Below, piece by piece: positions 60,714 through 64,000 of a stretch of DNA of 64,000 bases (within the stretch, counting starts at the first letter, position 1; each line of letters begins with the position of its first letter). The stretch is from Rikenellaceae bacterium (GTDB lineage Bacteria; Bacteroidota; Bacteroidia; Bacteroidales; Rikenellaceae), in assembly GCA_017442365.1 (NCBI GenBank), contig JAFRZW010000002.1, positions 1-64,000 of the forward strand, read 5' to 3'. Below the pieces are notes generated by a model. The model saw only the letters and a list, made by a program, of their open reading frames with translations, was not told the origin of the DNA and did not search any database. The translations under genes and the position numbers were made by a program.

Positions 60714-62099
60714 ATGAACAACAAAAGCATATATTTCGTCGGAATCGGCGGTATCGGAATGAGTGCCCTGGCGCGTTATTTTATGCACGAGGGCTATCGT
60801 GTGGGCGGCTACGATCGCACGCCGTCGCCCCTGACCGAGCAACTCGAACAGGAGGGTGCGTCGATCCACTACGAGGATAACATCGAGCTGATTGCGCCCG
60901 AGTTCCGTGATCCGACCACGACGCGCGTGATCTATACCCCCGCTGTGCCTGCCGACCATTCGGAGCTGTGCTATTTTCGCGAGGGCGGTTTCGAGGTGAT
61001 CAAGCGTTCGCAAATGCTTGGTCTGCTGTGCGAAGGCAACTACGTAATGGCGGTTGCGGGTACGCACGGCAAGACCACAACCTCGACCCTCGTGGCGTGG
61101 TTGAACCACCGCGCGGCAGGGTGCGGAAAGGCTGTGTTGGGCGGTATCTCGAAGAATTTCGCAAGCAATTTAGTGCTCGGCGAGGGTCGTCGTATGACGG
61201 TCGAGGCCGATGAGTTCGATCGCTCGTTCCTGCGCCTCTCGCCCGACGTTGCGGTGATCACCTCGGCCGATGCCGACCACCTCGATATCTATGGTACGCA
61301 CGAGGCGGTGAAGGAGGCCTTCTCGCAGTTCGTCGATCGTATCCGCGAGGGAGGTACGCTTGTGATCAAGAAGGGTGTCGATGTGGCGATCAACAATCAG
61401 TCAATCAACGTATTCCGATACTCGTACGACGAGCCGTGCGACTTCTATGCCTCGAACATCTCGACCGACGAGGGCGGCTACTACACCTTCGATCTGAACT
61501 GCCCCGATGGCGTTCTTAGCGGGTTGCGATTGGGTATCCCCGGGTGGGTCAATGTCGAGAATGCGGTGGCTGCGGTGGCGATGTTGTGGGCGGCGGCGAA
61601 GGCCGAAAATCGTCCGTTGGATATCACCGAACTGCGCGCGGCACTCAATGAGTTTCAGGGAGTTAAGCGTCGTTTCGAGTTCTATGTCAATACCCCCAAG
61701 CAGGTCTATATGGACGACTATGCGCACCACCCGCGCGAGTTGGGTGCGGCGATCTCGTCGGTGCGTGCGATGTTCCCCGCGCGACACCTCACGGCGATCT
61801 TCCAACCCCACCTCTACACTCGCACGCGCGACCTCTATGATGGTTTTGCCGAGGCGTTGTCGATGGCCGATGAAGTGGTGCTGTTGCCGATCTACCCTGC
61901 GCGCGAGCTGCCCATCGAGGGTGTTACGGCTGAGCTGATTGCACGCGAACTGACCGCGCCCTACCGCATTGTCGAGTTGGAGGAGCTGGCCGCGACGATC
62001 GAGCAGATGAAGACCGATGTTGTGGTTAGTTTCGGTGCGGGCAGCATCGACCGACAGACCGAGGCGCTGGCCGCCGTTGCACGAGCTAAGTGTCTCTAA
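60714..62099 (+). CDS. murC: UDP-MurNAc:L-alanine ligase MurC
   Basis: First amino acid ligase of peptidoglycan synthesis. The 461-residue protein starts MNNKSIYFVGIGGIGMSALA with the N-terminal Rossmann loop, P-loop VAGTHGKTTTSTL (about 116-128), VEADEFDRSFL and DDYAHHPREL. ATG 60714 is preferred over the in-frame GTG at 60705 that overlaps the murG stop. The three extra residues would not alter the fold. Confidence 0.95.
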   Translation: MNNKSIYFVGIGGIGMSALARYFMHEGYRVGGYDRTPSPLTEQLEQEGASIHYEDNIELIAPEFRDPTTTRVIYTPAVPADHSELCYFREGGFEVIKRSQMLGLLCEGNYVMAVAGTHGKTTTSTLVAWLNHRAAGCGKAVLGGISKNFASNLVLGEGRRMTVEADEFDRSFLRLSPDVAVITSADADHLDIYGTHEAVKEAFSQFVDRIREGGTLVIKKGVDVAINNQSINVFRYSYDEPCDFYASNISTDEGGYYTFDLNCPDGVLSGLRLGIPGWVNVENAVAAVAMLWAAAKAENRPLDITELRAALNEFQGVKRRFEFYVNTPKQVYMDDYAHHPRELGAAISSVRAMFPARHLTAIFQPHLYTRTRDLYDGFAEALSMADEVVLLPIYPARELPIEGVTAELIARELTAPYRIVELEELAATIEQMKTDVVVSFGAGSIDRQTEALAAVARAKCL

Positions 62100-62119
62100 A
62101 TTAATATGTAAGCAGAGAG

Positions 62120-63211
62120 ATGAAGCAGATAGGTAAAATCATAGCATTCAGCATCTTTTGGGTCGTCATCGTCGCTGTGATGGTGCTCATCGGACGCCAC
62201 TCGTCGGCCCGCTCCGAGGTGCAGACGCTGACGGGTGTCGATGTGGTGATCAAGGATAGTGCGCGCCGTAAGATGGTCGATGCTGCGGAGGTGCGACGTT
62301 GGATCGCCCCGATCAAAGTCGAGGGTGTGCGCGCTGTCGATGCTCCATTGGGTGAGATCGAAGGGGTAATCCTCGCTCACGGCCACGTGCGCTCGGCAGA
62401 GGCCTACCTCACGCCCGACGGACGCATCAGAATCGAGGTTACGCAGCACGCTCCGACGATGCGAATGATGCTCGATGGCGGCTACGACTTCTATCTGACG
62501 GATCGTGGTGAGGTGTTCCGCTCGCCCGAACTCTCGGCGGCCTATGTGCCGGTGATTACGGGTCGTTTCGATGTCCCGTTTTCGGCAAAGCACGAAGGTG
62601 CGACCGATGCTCAATTAAAGTTGAAAATCAACGAATTAGATTCGCTGATCGACGCGACCGAGGAGGCACGTAACGATCTTCTGATCGAGCATCGCCACAT
62701 TCAGCGTCAGCGCTCGAAGTTGCGTGGTCGCACGGTCAAAAAGGGGTTGTTTGAATCGCAGGAGGAGTTTGAGTGGCGCAAGGAGTCGCTCAAAAAGACC
62801 AAAAAAGATTCGGGTGCGCTCTACACCTATCGAATGCGTGTGCGCCAAAAGGCAGCCGACCAGAAGGCGGTCGAGGTGGATCGTTTGATCGAAAGGCAAA
62901 AAAAGTTGCAAAAAAACTACGAAGATTTCATTAATCTCACTAACTTTGTGAAATTGATCGAAGATGACGACTTCTGGCGCGCCCAGATAGTCGAGATCGT
63001 CGTATCCCAATCGCAGAATGGTGCTCTGTTTCTGCGACTTGTGCCTCGTGCAGGTAACCATACGATCATTTTTGGTCGGATCGAGAAGGTCGAGCGCAAA
63101 CTCGATCGCTTGATGCGTTTCTATTGCGAGGGTCTCGACAAGGAGGGTTGGAATACGTTCCGCACTATCGATGTGCGATTTGACGATCAGGTGGTTTGTA
63201 CAAGACGCTAA
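62120..63211 (+). CDS. ftsQ: FtsQ-like division protein with a charged helical insert
   Basis: A 363-residue bitopic protein: N-terminal membrane anchor (about 7-26), a POTRA-like segment (about 36-110) and the beta domain (about 111-155 and 270-350: YDFYLTDRGEVF; FWRAQIVEIVVSQ). Between them lies a strongly charged, Lys/Glu/Arg-rich stretch (about 165-268) predicted as helix or coiled coil, absent from E. coli FtsQ. It links FtsL/FtsB with the rest of the divisome. Position between murC and ftsA supports the call; sequence alone is weak. Confidence 0.85.
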   Translation: MKQIGKIIAFSIFWVVIVAVMVLIGRHSSARSEVQTLTGVDVVIKDSARRKMVDAAEVRRWIAPIKVEGVRAVDAPLGEIEGVILAHGHVRSAEAYLTPDGRIRIEVTQHAPTMRMMLDGGYDFYLTDRGEVFRSPELSAAYVPVITGRFDVPFSAKHEGATDAQLKLKINELDSLIDATEEARNDLLIEHRHIQRQRSKLRGRTVKKGLFESQEEFEWRKESLKKTKKDSGALYTYRMRVRQKAADQKAVEVDRLIERQKKLQKNYEDFINLTNFVKLIEDDDFWRAQIVEIVVSQSQNGALFLRLVPRAGNHTIIFGRIEKVERKLDRLMRFYCEGLDKEGWNTFRTIDVRFDDQVVCTRR

Positions 63212-63331
63212 GGGTGTTGCGCGAATCGAGATTGGATTCGGGGAGTTGTGATTGAGGCGCCGCCGAACGTGAATAAGCGATCAAACCGTTGATCTAAAAC
63301 AGATTAGGAAAACGAATAAAAAAAGATACAC

Positions 63332-64000
63332 GTGGAAAAGAAGAACTACATAGTGGCAATCGACCTTGGTTCGCACAACGTAACGGCAGCAGCTGCGGTG
63401 CGCGGTGCCAATGGTAAAATGGTGATCGAGGCCGTCGTGCGCGAAAAGTCTGAGGGCGTCAGCAGTGGCGCAATCGACAACATCGAGTTGGCTGTCAAAT
63501 CGCTCAAAACAGCAGTCGATAAGCTCCAAGAAGAGCTGAATATCAAGGTCTTTGAGGCCTATTTCGGCATCTCGGGCGAGTTTATCCGTTGCGCAAGCCA
63601 CAACGATTGGGTGGCTGTGGGCGACTATGCGAATGGCGTCAGCCAGAGCGACGTCGATGAACTTTACGCGCGTATGGAGAAGGTGAGCGCACCGAGCGAC
63701 GACGAGGTGATTTTGGAGCGTATTCCCCAAAATTTCGTTGTCGATGGCAACAAAGAGGTGCCCAATGCGGTCGGCGCGTTCGGTAAGAGCCTCTCATCGA
63801 CGTTCAACTTCATTCTGAGCCTGCGTACCCCGATTCAGCGTCTGACCAATGCGGCGTTGAAGCTGGGGATCAAGCCGTTGGCGATTCACATCAATCCGTT
63901 GGTTACGGCCGAGACCTTGCTCGAAACCGACGAGAAGGAGGAGGGAATCGCTGTGGTTGATATGGGTAGCGACGTAACCGACCTGACGATCTACTACAAC
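63332..64000 (+). CDS. ftsA: Cell-division actin homologue FtsA, 5' part (cut by the window edge)
   Basis: A reading frame begins at GTG 63332 (VEKKNYIVAIDLGSHN) and stays open to the last base, giving 223 residues. The actin-fold phosphate-1 loop AIDLGSHNVTAA, the 1C subdomain with YFGISGEFIRCASH and VDMGSDVTDLTIY (phosphate-2 loop) identify FtsA, which tethers FtsZ to the membrane. A leader of 120 bases separates it from ftsQ with no clear promoter. ftsZ would be expected just beyond the edge. Confidence 0.93.
   Translation, partial: MEKKNYIVAIDLGSHNVTAAAAVRGANGKMVIEAVVREKSEGVSSGAIDNIELAVKSLKTAVDKLQEELNIKVFEAYFGISGEFIRCASHNDWVAVGDYANGVSQSDVDELYARMEKVSAPSDDEVILERIPQNFVVDGNKEVPNAVGAFGKSLSSTFNFILSLRTPIQRLTNAALKLGIKPLAIHINPLVTAETLLETDEKEEGIAVVDMGSDVTDLTIYYN

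Overview
The window is a stretch of chromosome from a Bacteroidota species, most likely of the order Bacteroidales. Moderately GC-rich coding regions beside very AT-rich intergenic DNA would suit an Alistipes/Rikenellaceae-type genome, but that is an inference. The evidence for the phylum is repeated Bacteroidota promoter elements (TAnnTTTG, several with TTTG exactly 19 bases upstream), the near absence of Shine-Dalgarno sites, an S46 dipeptidyl-peptidase, a probable glycine-lipid acyltransferase pair, a PASTA-tailed FtsI, a long MraY, and a tRNA gene without an encoded CCA. There are no phage, IS, CRISPR or defence genes. The content is mostly housekeeping.

Layout. 0-10.4 kb: nadB, a YD-repeat exported protein set between duplicated nadB ends, lipA-lipB-recJ, then a convergent xseA-xseB-methyltransferase operon and divergent prfA. 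10.4-20 kb, minus strand: a small lipoprotein, a rod-shaped 6S-like RNA, then lipoprotein protease-nrnA-polA-dtd, then a patatin/beta-barrel protein. 20-26.4 kb: pheS, a TPR lipoprotein, an EnvC-like coiled-coil protein, ybeY and mnmG. 26.4-31.5 kb: two perfect parS-type palindromes, then metG-ilvE and a MATE transporter on the minus strand. 31.5-43 kb: tandem repeats, an acetylxylan-esterase-like protein, sppA, mrp, a gene-free AT-rich region with clustered DnaA-box-like sites (candidate oriC), nadA, an S46 peptidase, purD and a membrane protein. 43-50 kb: tRNA-Leu, a 56-residue membrane protein, the operon tgt-lptF/G-PASTA-rluD, and the probable glycine-lipid pair glsA/glsB. 50.2-64 kb: a division and cell-wall (dcw) cluster in the order rsmH-ftsL-ftsI-murE-mraY-murD-ftsW-murG-murC-ftsQ-ftsA, with ftsA cut by the window edge.

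Functional links. The dcw cluster makes the meso-DAP peptidoglycan precursor and the divisome. The EnvC-like protein, the PASTA proteins, the LptF/G permease and the acyltransferases are also envelope functions. nadA and nadB together give quinolinate synthesis but lie 35 kb apart. lipA and lipB supply lipoate.

Most notable: (1) a candidate replication origin at 36.56-36.98 kb with four exact TTATC(G/A)ACA boxes and an AT-rich tract, about 10 kb from two perfect parS-like sites; (2) a 6S-like RNA with its own promoter and a 3' T-run; (3) several families of palindromic intergenic repeats, including a 73-bp element present twice in opposite orientation with one mismatch, one copy lying inside the dcw cluster; (4) an exact 58-bp duplication of the nadB 3' end bracketing a YD-repeat gene.
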